Counted from the first letter of the stretch, positions 9,661-17,948 are shown. The stretch is DNA of 64,000 nucleotides from Brasilonema sp. UFV-L1 (GCF_012912105.1 NZ_QMEA01000001.1:124001-188000); one strand, 5' to 3'. Numbers and translations are program-made. Notes: generated by a model from the letters alone, not told the origin.

Positions 9661-9689
9661 AATATAACGTTTTTGTTACAAAAGGTCAA
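9661..9689 (-). promoter_or_regulatory. Sigma-70 type promoter, minus strand
   Basis: TTGACC at 9689-9684, a 17 bp spacer and TATATT at 9666-9661: close to consensus with the optimal spacing. It points away from hemE into the ctaB-hemE gap. Confidence 0.65.
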
Positions 9690-9809
9690 TAGGACTTGAC
9701 ACAAAAAGACTGATAGCATTAATAAAATTTGCTTATCAGGAAGGAGCGATGATTGTGATGGGGCTTCTTGTGTTGCGTGTTATACACATTGGACAACTTG
9801 AAAAACTTA

Positions 9810-9838
9810 AAGCCGTTCTTAACTGGCAAGAACGGCTT
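9810..9838 (-). terminator. Terminator of hemE
   Basis: A perfect 11 bp stem (AAGCCGTTCTT/AAGAACGGCTT) with a 7-base loop is followed on the minus strand by TAAGTTTTTC. It lies about 90 bp past the hemE stop. Confidence 0.65.
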
Positions 9839-9926
9839 AGAGATTTTGTTGATCAGCTTATATCTGACGTACCGGTAGAAGTGGGTAGGAATTAAGTTAC
9901 AGTTTCTAATCCCTAACCTCGGCTGC

Positions 9927-10982
9927 TCATACAACTGCACTACTGAGTTGTTTCGCCGTTTCAAAGAAGAAAGCGACATTCTCTTCTGGAGTTTCCGGAA
10001 GCACACCGTGACCAAGATTGAGAATATGTCCTTTGTTACCAGCTTTGTGAACAGTATCGAAAATGCGATCGCGAATAAATTCCTTAGAACCAAACAGCAC
10101 ACCAGGATCAAGATTTCCCTGCACTTTAACGTGCTTACCTAATCTTGCCCGTGCGTCTGCCATATCTACTGTCCAATCTACAGTGATCACATCTGCACCC
10201 GATAGTGCCATTCTCTCAAGCAAACCAGCACTACCACTCACCAGTAGAATCAGGGGTGTATCAGGATGAGTTTCTCTCACTTGTTGGAAAACTCGTTGCT
10301 GATAGGGTAGTGCGAAAGTTTCATAATCTTGAGGACTTAATTGTCCTGCCCAAGAATCAAACATTTGCACAACTTGTGCGCCACAATCAATTTGATAGCG
10401 GACATAAGTTGTGATCGCATCTGCCAATTTTGTGAGCAACTGATGCAGCAAAGCTGGTTCCGAGAACGCCATGTTTTTGATGATGGAATAGGTTTTAGAA
10501 CCTTTTCCCTCTACCACATAAGCGGCTAATGTCCAAGGTGCGCCCACAAAGCCCAACACAGTTGATTGGTTGCCGACTTCTTGCCGCAATGCCTGTAAGA
10601 TTGTTTTAATGAAAGGCAGGGATTGCTCAGGTTCTAGGGGATGCAGGTTCTCAACTTGCCCGGATGTGCGAATGGGCGAGTGAATAATTGGTCCTTTACC
10701 TTCAGCGATATCCATATCAATACCCAAACCAGGAAGCGGCGTGACGATATCAGAAAACAAAATCACTCCGTCTGGTTGAAAGGCTTTCCACGGTTGTAAG
10801 GATATTTCAATCGCTACTTCGGGTATTTCCGAGCGTTCACGAAAAGAAGGATACTTCTCCCTTAAATCTCGGTAAGCTTTCATATACCGTCCTGCTTGTC
10901 GCATCATCCATACGGGGGGACGGTCTAACACTTCACCACGAGCTGCCCTGAGAAGATAAGGAGCATTGGAGGAAATACCCAT
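9927..10982 (-). CDS. hemE: Uroporphyrinogen decarboxylase
   Basis: Cytosolic HemE converts uroporphyrinogen III to coproporphyrinogen III in heme and chlorophyll synthesis. The N-terminal signature [18 protein letters not shown], with both substrate-binding arginines, is at about residues 21-38. Further conserved blocks are ILFSDIVTP with the catalytic Asp, [10 protein letters not shown], and the C-terminal [14 protein letters not shown]. The 351 residues are full length, with an ATG start. It stands alone, with its own terminator downstream. Confidence 0.96.
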   Translation of the reverse strand: MGISSNAPYLLRAARGEVLDRPPVWMMRQAGRYMKAYRDLREKYPSFRERSEIPEVAIEISLQPWKAFQPDGVILFSDIVTPLPGLGIDMDIAEGKGPIIHSPIRTSGQVENLHPLEPEQSLPFIKTILQALRQEVGNQSTVLGFVGAPWTLAAYVVEGKGSKTYSIIKNMAFSEPALLHQLLTKLADAITTYVRYQIDCGAQVVQMFDSWAGQLSPQDYETFALPYQQRVFQQVRETHPDTPLILLVSGSAGLLERMALSGADVITVDWTVDMADARARLGKHVKVQGNLDPGVLFGSKEFIRDRIFDTVHKAGNKGHILNLGHGVLPETPEENVAFFFETAKQLSSAVV

Positions 10983-11128
10983 TTAACAGTTCATCCTAAA
11001 CTCTTTTTTCTGTCATTGTTTAGCTTATCATCCCAGGATTGCCCTTTTTTCAAGAAGCTTTATATAGGGTGCGACTTGCAAAAATTCTACTTAAATTAGA
11101 CTTAAAACTTAATAATTATTCAACTCTT

Positions 11129-11860
11129 ATGCCACCTGATTCAAAACAACCACCACAAAAAGTTTTTTCTGGTAAACCTAAAGCGCGAAGATTTTTAATA
11201 CCTCCAATCGAGAGACGGAGTTTCTTCATCCAATTTACCCTCTTGACTGTTTTAGGATGGGTTGTAGGCGGAATTGCCAGTATAGGTATTGAAATAAATA
11301 TCGTAAAAATAGTGCCACCAGCGATTTTGCAGCAGAAAATATGGTACGACTTCACAAAATACTTCAGCAATTGTGTGTTTGCGCTCATTTTCAGCACAGA
11401 TCAAGCACTTGTTCTATATAAATACATATCTGGTTGGTGGTGGATGTTTGCCACAACTCTCGGTTGGCTAATTGCTAACAGCGTTTCTGCACAATGGATT
11501 CACGACATTGCATCTATTGCTTCATCATTCAATCAAAATTTATCTCCAAAACAAATAGTCATCTTAGGTTTTTTGTCAACCATCGCATATATCCTCTCTG
11601 GAATTTGGCTTGGGTTTTTCCAATGGCTCATACTGCGAAGACACACCACAAGTGCTTGCTGGTGGATTTTTCTGCCCTCCATTTCATTTCTATTCATCAG
11701 TATTTTGGTAGTGGTGCTTTCCCTTGTGCAAGAGTTTATTCCAGCAGTGAACCGCGATCAAGTTGTATATTTGTGTAAACAAGGGTTGACAGCGGTGGTT
11801 CTCGGAGCTGTTCCGGCTATTGGCTTGTGTATTTTGAAAAGAAACTCAGGTTCAACTTAG
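11129..11860 (+). CDS. Hypothetical membrane protein
   Basis: No family recognised. The ATG at 11129 (MPPDSKQPPQK) gives 243 residues and is preferred to an upstream TTG-type extension that lacks family logic. A short, basic, Pro-rich N-terminus leads into about five to six hydrophobic segments (for example LLTVLGWVVGGIASIGIEI and FLSTIAYILSGIWLGFFQW), so it is an integral membrane protein. Many similar cyanobacterial proteins have glycine-bearing helices with nearby Trp, as here (WWWMFATTLGWLIAN). It stands alone between hemE and the LacI relic. Confidence 0.6.
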   Translation: MPPDSKQPPQKVFSGKPKARRFLIPPIERRSFFIQFTLLTVLGWVVGGIASIGIEINIVKIVPPAILQQKIWYDFTKYFSNCVFALIFSTDQALVLYKYISGWWWMFATTLGWLIANSVSAQWIHDIASIASSFNQNLSPKQIVILGFLSTIAYILSGIWLGFFQWLILRRHTTSACWWIFLPSISFLFISILVVVLSLVQEFIPAVNRDQVVYLCKQGLTAVVLGAVPAIGLCILKRNSGST

Positions 11861-12023
11861 CGCTGCTCGATTGGCTGTAGAGCATTTAGTCAGTCTTGGA
11901 CACAGGTGTATTGGTTACCTGGGTGTGGGCGATAAGCGTCCTTTGAGTGCGCCCCTGGAGGGGCTAGCTTGCTGCCAAAGGCAGATCGCAGTAAGTCAAA
12001 CCAGCAGCGCAATTGATACTTAA
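11859..12023 (+). pseudogene. Relic of a LacI/PurR-family regulator
   Basis: The frame reads ARLAVEHLVSLGHRCIGYLGVGDKR, which matches the ligand-binding core of LacI-family regulators (the usual pattern is A-x-x-HL-x-x-LGH-x-x-IGY). A palindromic dispersed repeat (CCCCTGGAGGGGCTAGC, about 11951-11967) interrupts it, and it ends at a TAA at 12021. The DNA-binding domain and most of the sensor domain are missing. Its start overlaps the end of the membrane protein gene in another frame. Confidence 0.55.
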
Positions 12024-12092
12024 GTTCTTGCTTCTTTACTCTGTAACTATCGTTCCTAGCTGTGGAGTACTTTTTTGGTCAACACTTTACTA

Positions 12093-13820
12093 CTACTGCC
12101 CAGTCAGGTTTTTGGTCAAGTAGTGCCAACATGGCAGGAAGTCATTGGCGATAGCATCATCGACTTCCCAAAACTCAGCATAGCTATTGTTGGAGCAATA
12201 ATTGCCAATAAACACGAGCAGTAACTCTTGAAAAGGAAAATGAGGAGATGAAGTCTTGAGTGTTGGATCAGTGCAGAGTTCGTTCACTACATTTTGCAAG
12301 TAGAGCAGATTGCTAATGATTTTGGCAAAAACACCAATTTCGCTCGTGATAGTAGGCAAGTATGTGGTGTTATATTCTTGCAAGAAAATTTGAAACAGGT
12401 GGGCGATCGCTCTTTTTAAACTAGAACGTAACTCCAATGATTGCACTGGATATCCCAACTTACCCCAATCTCCTAGCATGTCAGATTCTAATACAGACTC
12501 CTCAAATGCTGATAATTTGACTTCTAGTAGGGGTTGCAAAACCTGTAAAAATAAGAAGTATAGATCGCTTAACTCCAAATCTAACTTAGTAGGCACATTT
12601 TTAAAAACAGAAGAACAAGGCAACTGCTTACTGAATTCAGGAAAGTCTCTGACAAATTTAAACTCTGTTACATCAGCCATTATTTCTGCAATGACATGAG
12701 TAAACACAAGCCCTAAGCGTTGCCGAACTTCTCCGTGGAAAAACAAGCACGCTAAATCCTGATTGACTATTACTTGTTCTCCTTTTATCTGAAATAATTC
12801 TCGGCAAGTCAATGGCCCATCACAAGTGTAAGCTGTTTTTCCTCCATGCAACGGTTCATTGCAGTTAGCCAATATGGCGTAGTCACTCTTGAACTGAGTT
12901 AACATCGACTGCCAATTGTGTCCCCAAATGTCGTGAATTAAATATTTTTCAGCATTTTGGGTGGCAAGTATACTAACTGAGCAACTCAAAGCCTGAGTGA
13001 TTTGAAAGCGAGTCAAGCCCGTTAACACAGCGAGGTGTTCGATCCACTTTGGATTCATTTGAGCCGAGTCACATAGACTAAAAGTAGGAAAATGGCGAAA
13101 CTTTTCAAAGGTAGATCTATCCAGCGACTCAAGAAACTCTTGCAATTTCACTTGCTGTGGGATTTCCAAACGATTCCAACAGTCTGGGTTACACAGTTGA
13201 CTATCCTGGTAGTCAATACAAAAAAAAATTTGAGTCTGCGTATATATACAGCCAATCGCCTCTACAGGCATGGGAATTTCCCCAAACAGTTTATGAAATA
13301 GATCCACAACAGCATGACTCTTCTGTGCATTCGAGTCGGCTATCAGATTTGCATCTGTGAGTACAGCCTGAATAATCTGCTTTTGTTGAGCAATTTGGCA
13401 ATCAACTGTCTGCACTAAGGTAGCAATGTGTTCCTCATACTCAGCACAAATGTGAAAAATTTGACACAGACGGGCTAGCGTTGCTTCTGAAATCAATCCA
13501 TCAGCAATCGTGTCAAACCTGTATTTACTCAAGGTAGGGGAAAATAAAGTTCCTTTCCAAGCCCCACCTCCTAACTCGTGATAGCGTGTTACTAAAGCTA
13601 CCGCTTTAACAAAGGCTTGGCGTACTGCAATTGGAATTGCATCTACAGGATAAGCCTCACGGCGAATAGGGTGGGCAAATTTTCTCACAATCTCCTGCTG
13701 CAATTCAAGTAGCCGTAGTTGCCGTCGTTGTTTTTGGGCATCACTAGTACTACTATCATTAGCCAGAAACTGAGATAGTTGTATCACCTCAGTTAGCAGA
13801 TTGTGTCCAAAAAAATTCAT
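12093..13820 (-). CDS. Large hypothetical protein of unknown function
   Basis: 575 residues, not recognised. The composition is that of a soluble, largely helical protein with no signal peptide or membrane segment. One notable motif is HDIWGHNW in the middle, recalling HDxxGH metal sites of aromatic amino-acid hydroxylases, followed by CNEPLHGG and CDGPLTC with further His/Cys. A metal-dependent function is possible but only speculative. The start ATG is at 13820. Immediately upstream lies a copy of a vapB 5' region, so the promoter region may have been rearranged. It ends in a gap shared with the LacI relic. Confidence 0.65.
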   Translation of the reverse strand: MNFFGHNLLTEVIQLSQFLANDSSTSDAQKQRRQLRLLELQQEIVRKFAHPIRREAYPVDAIPIAVRQAFVKAVALVTRYHELGGGAWKGTLFSPTLSKYRFDTIADGLISEATLARLCQIFHICAEYEEHIATLVQTVDCQIAQQKQIIQAVLTDANLIADSNAQKSHAVVDLFHKLFGEIPMPVEAIGCIYTQTQIFFCIDYQDSQLCNPDCWNRLEIPQQVKLQEFLESLDRSTFEKFRHFPTFSLCDSAQMNPKWIEHLAVLTGLTRFQITQALSCSVSILATQNAEKYLIHDIWGHNWQSMLTQFKSDYAILANCNEPLHGGKTAYTCDGPLTCRELFQIKGEQVIVNQDLACLFFHGEVRQRLGLVFTHVIAEIMADVTEFKFVRDFPEFSKQLPCSSVFKNVPTKLDLELSDLYFLFLQVLQPLLEVKLSAFEESVLESDMLGDWGKLGYPVQSLELRSSLKRAIAHLFQIFLQEYNTTYLPTITSEIGVFAKIISNLLYLQNVVNELCTDPTLKTSSPHFPFQELLLVFIGNYCSNNSYAEFWEVDDAIANDFLPCWHYLTKNLTGQ

Positions 13821-13824
13821 ACAA

Positions 13825-13907
13825 GAGGCTTCGTCTATTTGGAGATTAATGGTTTAGCATTGACTTGTCCTTTGAAACTGCTAGACCAACAGGATTTTAA
13901 CAGCTAA
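13825..13907 (-). repeat. Duplicate copy of the vapB start region
   Basis: This stretch closely matches 15042-15122, which covers the beginning of vapB and its upstream spacer: the same GGCTTCGTCTATTTGGAGATT block and the same CAGGATTTTA-CAGCTAA block. The vapB start codon is lost here. It is one half of a duplicated locus. Confidence 0.6.
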
Positions 13908-13995
13908 TATCATGTTACTTGCAGTTTTCTTCAACTAGCTCCGCAAGGAGTCCCACACCTTATCTATTGATTCGGTGTTACGCATTTGTCCCCTA

Positions 13996-14070
13996 GAAAT
14001 GGGGCAGGCTTTCTGGGTTTCACTGTTTTCAAGTCGCGTATTTGTGTTGCTACTAAGCCTGCCCCATTTC
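13996..14070. repeat. Long inverted repeat A
   Basis: A perfect 16 bp stem (arms 13996-14011 and 14055-14070) encloses a 43-base loop. The arm sequence GGGGCAGGCTT is shared with inverted repeat B at 14266-14343, so the two are related elements. Confidence 0.8.
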
Positions 14071-14073
14071 TTA

Positions 14074-14264
14074 CGTGTAAGACCTCGTCGGGACGGCAGA
14101 CGCTTCAAGCCGGGGAACCCGGACGCCAGATACCTCTGTCGGGAGACACTCATCAAGTACTGGCTCTCCAACGCGCTGCCTCAGGAATTGTGGGTTTGGT
14201 TTGTTGCGTCCTGTGACCAATTTCTCGCATAGCGAGAAAAGGAAGGGGGTCGAGGTCTTACACG
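14074..14264. repeat. Inverted repeat joining elements A and B
   Basis: CGTGTAAGACCTCG at 14074-14087 is repeated inverted at 14251-14264, a perfect 14 bp match. It lies just inside hairpins A and B. A smaller perfect palindrome, TTTCTCGC...GCGAGAAA, lies at 14221-14239. Confidence 0.7.
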
Positions 14265-14265
14265 A

Positions 14266-14343
14266 AAAAAATTGGGCAGGCTTCGTTTGGTTGATCTGTG
14301 GGGCAAGACGGGTACTCGTAGTAATAAGCCTGCCCAATTTTTT
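14266..14343. repeat. Long inverted repeat B
   Basis: A perfect 18 bp stem (arms 14266-14283 and 14326-14343) encloses a 42-base loop, with A/T runs at the outer ends. In either direction it could act as a terminator. Its core arm matches that of repeat A. Confidence 0.8.
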
Positions 14344-14667
14344 AGGGTCTAGCACGACTAGGCTTTGTTGGCATAAGTGGTTTTCCGTCTTTATCTAATA
14401 CTGGTACTCGCATAAAGTGATAAACCTCCGAGTAGAGTTATAAGTCCCTTAGCCCAACTTGTTTAGCATGTCCTTTCTAGAGCCAGCGCCTTGGGGAGCC
14501 AGCCTCGTGCGGGGGTTCCCCCCGTTGAGAGGACTGGCGTCGGGTTTCCCGACTTGGGGCGTCTGGCGTCAAGCGCCTACAACCAGTAGGCTTGGAGATA
14601 ATCCGAACTAGGGAAACATTCAGAAGTCCGTAACAAAACAAGTCTCGTGGGCTAGTCATCTCTTACG

Positions 14668-14718
14668 TTGAAAGCTGGTTCTTTCAAGCCCACACTATAC
14701 ACGAAGTGTTAGTGTGGG
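14668..14718 (+). other. Paired hairpins resembling the end of a TnpB omega-RNA
   Basis: Stem TTGAAAG/CTTTCAA (14668-14687) is followed directly by stem CCCACACTA/TAGTGTGGG (14689-14718), then TAGTTGAC. Such a tandem hairpin, ending at the element boundary, is the usual architecture of right ends and guide scaffolds in cyanobacterial IS605-type elements. This is resemblance only. Comparison with intact family members would decide it. Confidence 0.4.
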
Positions 14719-14727
14719 TAGTTGACC

Positions 14728-14765
14728 AGTTTAATTTCCCAAACTCAAAATCCCCGCGCAATCCG
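14728..14765 (-). repeat. Duplicate of the ldcA 3' end
   Basis: Bases 14729-14753 match 15124-15149 (last codons and stop of the LD-carboxypeptidase gene plus spacer) almost exactly, with weaker similarity a little further. Together with 13825-13907 it shows that the ldcA-tail/vapB segment was duplicated in tandem and later split by the hairpin-rich insertion. Confidence 0.6.
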
Positions 14766-14777
14766 TATTCCTTTCAC

Positions 14778-14876
14778 TCAAGTAAATTGAAAACTCTCAA
14801 AATCCTTAATTGCTTCTGATGGAGTATTTCGCCGCAGTGCCAACGACCATACAGAGGTGTCTACGACAACTTTCAT
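14778..14876 (-). pseudogene. Truncated VapC toxin (PIN domain) remnant
   Basis: The frame opens with MKVVVDTSVWSLALRRN, the typical PIN-domain start with its first acidic residue, and stops after 32 residues. Intact VapC proteins have about 130. The ATG overlaps the vapB stop as ATGA, so this was once a coupled vapBC pair. After the break, the minus strand continues into a copy of the ldcA 3' end, pointing to loss by recombination. It is certainly non-functional as a nuclease. Confidence 0.75.
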
Positions 14877-15073
14877 TGCCTCTGTCGCTGCTGTTTGTAG
14901 TTGTAATCAGAGTCGTAATCAATTGTCCCAAACAAATCCAGTATCATTCGTTGCTTGCGACGTTGTACATATTCGCGTAGTGCTTCTTCTACCACATCAC
15001 GCTCTGTTTGTTGATTCCCAAGAGCTAGAGCTTCTTGAATCAAGGCTTCGTCTATTTGGAGATTGATGGTCAT
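14873..15073 (-). CDS. vapB: VapB-family antitoxin
   Basis: 66 residues: MTINLQIDEALIQEALALGN, then ERDVVEEALREYVQRRKQ. This is the VapB (DUF2191-like) pattern with an N-terminal ribbon-helix-helix DNA-binding fold and a C-terminal toxin-binding tail. Its stop codon overlaps the start of a truncated vapC by the classic ATGA. With the toxin gone, it is an orphan antitoxin that may still bind operators of related loci. It lies directly downstream of ldcA on the same strand. Confidence 0.8.
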   Translation of the reverse strand: MTINLQIDEALIQEALALGNQQTERDVVEEALREYVQRRKQRMILDLFGTIDYDSDYNYKQQRQRQ

Positions 15074-15126
15074 GCACTTGCTTTTGGAGAAACTGCTACA
15101 CCATCAGGATTTTACCAGCTAACAGT

Positions 15127-16056
15127 TTAATTTCCCAAACTCAAAATTCCTTGCTCTGCATCCAAAGTTGCCAATACACCAACTGGTAAAGCCGCGTTGG
15201 GGGCTTCATGACCAAAAGGCAAGTTGGAGACAATGGGAATATTTAAATCACCTAGGCGATCGCGCAACACTTCCTCAACACTAAAGCTAGGAACATTTGG
15301 AGGCGCTTCACAACGGCTAAAGCTACCCAGCGCAATTCCACGAACTTTTAATAAGACACCACTCATCCGCCACTGTGTCAGCATGCGATCAATGCGGTAA
15401 GGAACTTCTGTCACGTCTTCCAGTGCCAAAATCACACCATCCATATCTGGTAGCATTGGCGTACCAAGCAGATGAGTTGCCACTGTGAGATTCCCTGGTA
15501 ATAGGATACCATTCACCACACCTCCACCCCAACCACAACCTTTTAAAGCTGCAAGAGGACGACCTTCCACACAATCAAATAATCTTTGGATTGACCAATC
15601 TGGTTCGCAAGCAAGAGTTGTCAGCACGGGACCATGAACGCCGGAAATTCCTGCTGTGTAAAGGCTCCACAAAAGCGCGGTAATGTCAGAAAAGCCTATG
15701 AGCCATTTAGAAAGTGTTGAGTTTTCTAAATCGTGCCAAGTCCAATCTTCCAAAATACGAGTGCTACCGAAACCACCTCTAGCACACAGGATACCACGAC
15801 ACTCTGGCTCTTTCCATGCTGTTGCTAGCTGGTCGCGCCTGTATTCATCTTTGCCTGCTAAATATCCCCATTTGTCTTCTATCTCTGGAGGGATTTCTAC
15901 TCGATAGCCACGCGCTCGCCAAATTTCTACCCCTTTTTGGAAAGCCTCAAATTCTCGTAAAGCACCGCTAGGAGCAATCACTCGTAATAAATCACCTGGT
16001 TTGAGAGGTGGAGGAAGAATTTTAGATTTTAGATTTTGAGTGTTGGATTGCATCAA
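15127..16056 (-). CDS. ldcA: LD-carboxypeptidase (peptidase S66)
   Basis: Serine peptidase that removes the terminal D-Ala from tetrapeptides during murein recycling. The 309 residues match LdcA. The nucleophile region is GFSDITALLW, the catalytic Glu region is LALEDVTEVPYRIDRM, and the catalytic His lies in LPFGHEAPNAALPVG. ILCARGGFGSTRIL is another family block. There is no signal peptide, so it is cytosolic. vapB follows after about 50 bp on the same strand. The gene's last codons are duplicated at 14728-14765. Confidence 0.92.
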   Translation of the reverse strand: MMQSNTQNLKSKILPPPLKPGDLLRVIAPSGALREFEAFQKGVEIWRARGYRVEIPPEIEDKWGYLAGKDEYRRDQLATAWKEPECRGILCARGGFGSTRILEDWTWHDLENSTLSKWLIGFSDITALLWSLYTAGISGVHGPVLTTLACEPDWSIQRLFDCVEGRPLAALKGCGWGGGVVNGILLPGNLTVATHLLGTPMLPDMDGVILALEDVTEVPYRIDRMLTQWRMSGVLLKVRGIALGSFSRCEAPPNVPSFSVEEVLRDRLGDLNIPIVSNLPFGHEAPNAALPVGVLATLDAEQGILSLGN

Positions 16057-16201
16057 TAATCTTGTTTAAGAACAAATGATAATAAATGTTGATTGATACG
16101 CGCGTTGCATTCATGACTTACACCCTCCGGAGATGACCTCCGGTCACGCTGCGCTAACGCCAGATGCAGCCCGGTGGGAAAGCCGTCATTCGCACTGGTC
16201 T

Positions 16202-16263
16202 CACCTCACCCCTATCCCCTCTCCTTGCTAAGGAGAGGGGTGCCCGAAAGGGCGGGGTGAGGT
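16202..16263. repeat. GC-rich palindromic intergenic repeat
   Basis: CACCTCACCCC and its inverse flank an inner CCCTCTCC/GGAGAGGG palindrome. It belongs to the same style of element as 49151-49223. The rest of the 16057-16348 gap holds only repeat-like sequence. Confidence 0.65.
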
Positions 16264-16348
16264 AATTGAGCCAATAAGTCAATTCGCTATTTATATCTTT
16301 TTATCCGTGCAAAATCCAATATCAAAGCCAAAGATATGGCTGATGAAT

Positions 16349-17422
16349 TCAAAAATCTAAAATTTTCATGAACCATTGTTCAAAGCGATCGCCCAAAGCT
16401 TCCAGAGAAAATTCAGTTTCTGCCCAAGCGCGACAAGTTTGACGATTGATTTCATCCAGGCGAGAAATAGCATTCACTAACCCAGGAATACTATCGGGTT
16501 CGACCAAAAAACCTGTTTTCTCATCTTGAACAATTTCCGCCGGACCACCACGACGATAAGAAATCACAGGAACTCCACAAGCAAGTGCTTCTATTGCAAC
16601 ATTTCCGAATGCTTCCACCCAACGGTGTGTCATCAACAACGCCCGACATTCGCGTACAACTTGTTGCATTTGAGAAGTTGATAGAAATCCTAAATATTCT
16701 AAAGGTGCATTTGGGTAATCTTGACAAATCTGCTGCCAGTATGATTCATCTTGGAGTTTACCCATAATTTTCAGCGGGATGTTAGTGATTTGTGCCACAG
16801 CTACCGCATCTTCCAAACCTTTCTCTGGGGAAATTCGACCTACCCAGGCTAACTGTTGCTTTGGTTGAGCACAAAACTCATACACTGAGACATCAATTCC
16901 ATTACTTAAACAAAAAAATTGTTCGTCGAGAGCGAAAGTGTCAGCTTGTGCAAGACTATGAAAACCAATTGTACCAGGAAACTGCTTGCCAACTTTTCTG
17001 ATAATTTGGTCTAAGGCGTCACTAAGCGAACCCATACTAACCAAATGGGCAATCGGACATCGAAAAAAAGGTGTTAAGTAGAACGGTAACCAATCATAAG
17101 CAAAGTTGACAATCAGGTCGTACTCATCTTGAACCTGACGAGCATAATCCCACATATTCGCCAGCACAGAATTTTCTGGCATAGTAACAGGGGCTGTGCG
17201 TTCCTGACTCTGGGCAATGATTTGTAAATTGCCGGGAATTTGTACAACAAATAAAGAATCCCATGTAGAACCAGAAGGGGCAACTATTTGCAATTTATGA
17301 CCGCGCCGAAGCATTTCTTGGGCAATGTTATGCAAAGTTAATTCCACACCGCCACCTAGTCCAGTACCAAGTGGTCCAACAGATGTGGAGACAAAGAGTA
17401 GTCTCAGAGGTTTGGAAGTCAT
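16349..17422 (-). CDS. Glycosyltransferase, family 4 type
   Basis: GT-B fold glycosyltransferase, 357 residues from the ATG at 17422. That start has an AAGGA ribosome site seven bases upstream. An upstream GTG is less likely. The N-terminal domain shows GPLGTGLGGGVELTLHNIAQ, with the glycine-rich acceptor loop. The C-terminal domain shows WVGRISPEKGLEDA and the E-x7-E donor motif in EAFGNVAIEALACG, then GGPAEIV. It probably transfers a sugar from a nucleotide donor to a lipid or polysaccharide. No neighbours indicate the product. Confidence 0.85.
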   Translation of the reverse strand: MTSKPLRLLFVSTSVGPLGTGLGGGVELTLHNIAQEMLRRGHKLQIVAPSGSTWDSLFVVQIPGNLQIIAQSQERTAPVTMPENSVLANMWDYARQVQDEYDLIVNFAYDWLPFYLTPFFRCPIAHLVSMGSLSDALDQIIRKVGKQFPGTIGFHSLAQADTFALDEQFFCLSNGIDVSVYEFCAQPKQQLAWVGRISPEKGLEDAVAVAQITNIPLKIMGKLQDESYWQQICQDYPNAPLEYLGFLSTSQMQQVVRECRALLMTHRWVEAFGNVAIEALACGVPVISYRRGGPAEIVQDEKTGFLVEPDSIPGLVNAISRLDEINRQTCRAWAETEFSLEALGDRFEQWFMKILDF

Positions 17423-17507
17423 CTGCATTTCCTTCAGCAGTGCCACTATCTTGTGATTAACATATAGTAGTATCCCCTTTTGCGGTGTAAGTATCGAGGA
17501 TTGCGAG

Positions 17508-17942
17508 ATGAAATTATCAGACCTTTCCCCAGAAGCGTTGGATAAAATTAGAACTGTTCGGTGGGATCGTATTATTGAAAAACATCAAGGTCCAGAAAAT
17601 TGGGATTGGTGTTCTTAAATACTATGAACCAGAATTTATGATAATTGAGGAGCGCTCTGTACTTTTACCTGTCAAGAAATCTCATCATTCTAATATTACT
17701 ATTCTTCGCTCTATTTAGAGTGCTGATGGAAAGTCATTAACTGTTTTTCTTAAGGACACTACTTATGATGATGACCCCTTTTTCTCTGGTTATGTGGCAG
17801 TATGCGATCAAGTTGCAGGTGATGATTTCTTTCTGGCAACTCTCTATCATGAGTGGTTTGTGATTGAGCGATCTGCCGAAGCGCGTAGCGTGCGCTTTGC
17901 GCGTAAGGCAAGCGTTAGCGCAGGCCCCCTAAGGGGCTAGCT
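17508..17942 (+). pseudogene. Disrupted hypothetical gene truncated by a dispersed repeat
   Basis: An ATG at 17508 opens MKLSDLSPEALDKIRTVRWD and stops at a TAA near 17618. A shifted frame continues with YYEPEFMIIEERSVLLPV, meets an in-frame TAG, and continues again with SADGKSLTVFLKDTTYDDD and a VCDQVAGDDFF segment. At 17868 it runs into an 80 bp palindromic repeat that supplies the last codons. It therefore has a frameshift, a nonsense codon and a repeat-replaced end. The original protein is not recognised. Confidence 0.65.
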
Positions 17943-17948
17943 ATCGCC
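17868..17948. repeat. Dispersed palindromic repeat, copy 1
   Basis: Starts GCGATCTGCCGAAGCGCG and ends CCCCTAAGGGGCTAGCTATCGCC. Nearly identical to 34003-34086, differing mainly in the middle. Related shorter pieces lie near 11945, 36310-36410 and 58310-58400. Confidence 0.85.

Larger units (their letters stand above)
13931..14728 (+). mobile_element. Hairpin-rich non-autonomous element with IS200/IS605-like ends
   Basis: About 800 bp without a plausible gene, inserted between two pieces of a duplicated ldcA-vapB spacer. The left part begins TTCAACTAG followed by a small hairpin (CTCC-GCAA-GGAG, 13939-13950). The right part has two adjacent hairpins (14668-14687 and 14689-14718) and ends GGGTAGTTGACC. 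Subterminal hairpins and no terminal inverted repeats fit IS200/IS605 ends. The paired hairpins resemble the omega-RNA region at the end of tnpB elements. Inside lie two long perfect stems (13996-14070 and 14266-14343), a further inverted pair, and a GC-rich repeat. No TnpA or TnpB frame was found. Boundaries are inferred. Confidence 0.45.

Noticed and set aside
9719-10111. 130-codon frame antisense to hemE
   Set aside because: Overlaps the hemE coding sequence on the same strand in another frame, shows Lys/Asn-rich composition without a family pattern, and hemE is certain.
13975-14398. Several overlapping open frames inside the inverted-repeat region
   Set aside because: They run through perfect stems on both strands and lack starts with ribosome sites. 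None resembles a transposase.
14477-14659. 60-codon minus-strand frame in the hairpin-rich element
   Set aside because: Translates GC-rich repeat sequence (Arg/Pro/Ser-rich); this kind of frame recurs wherever the repeat occurs and is not a gene.
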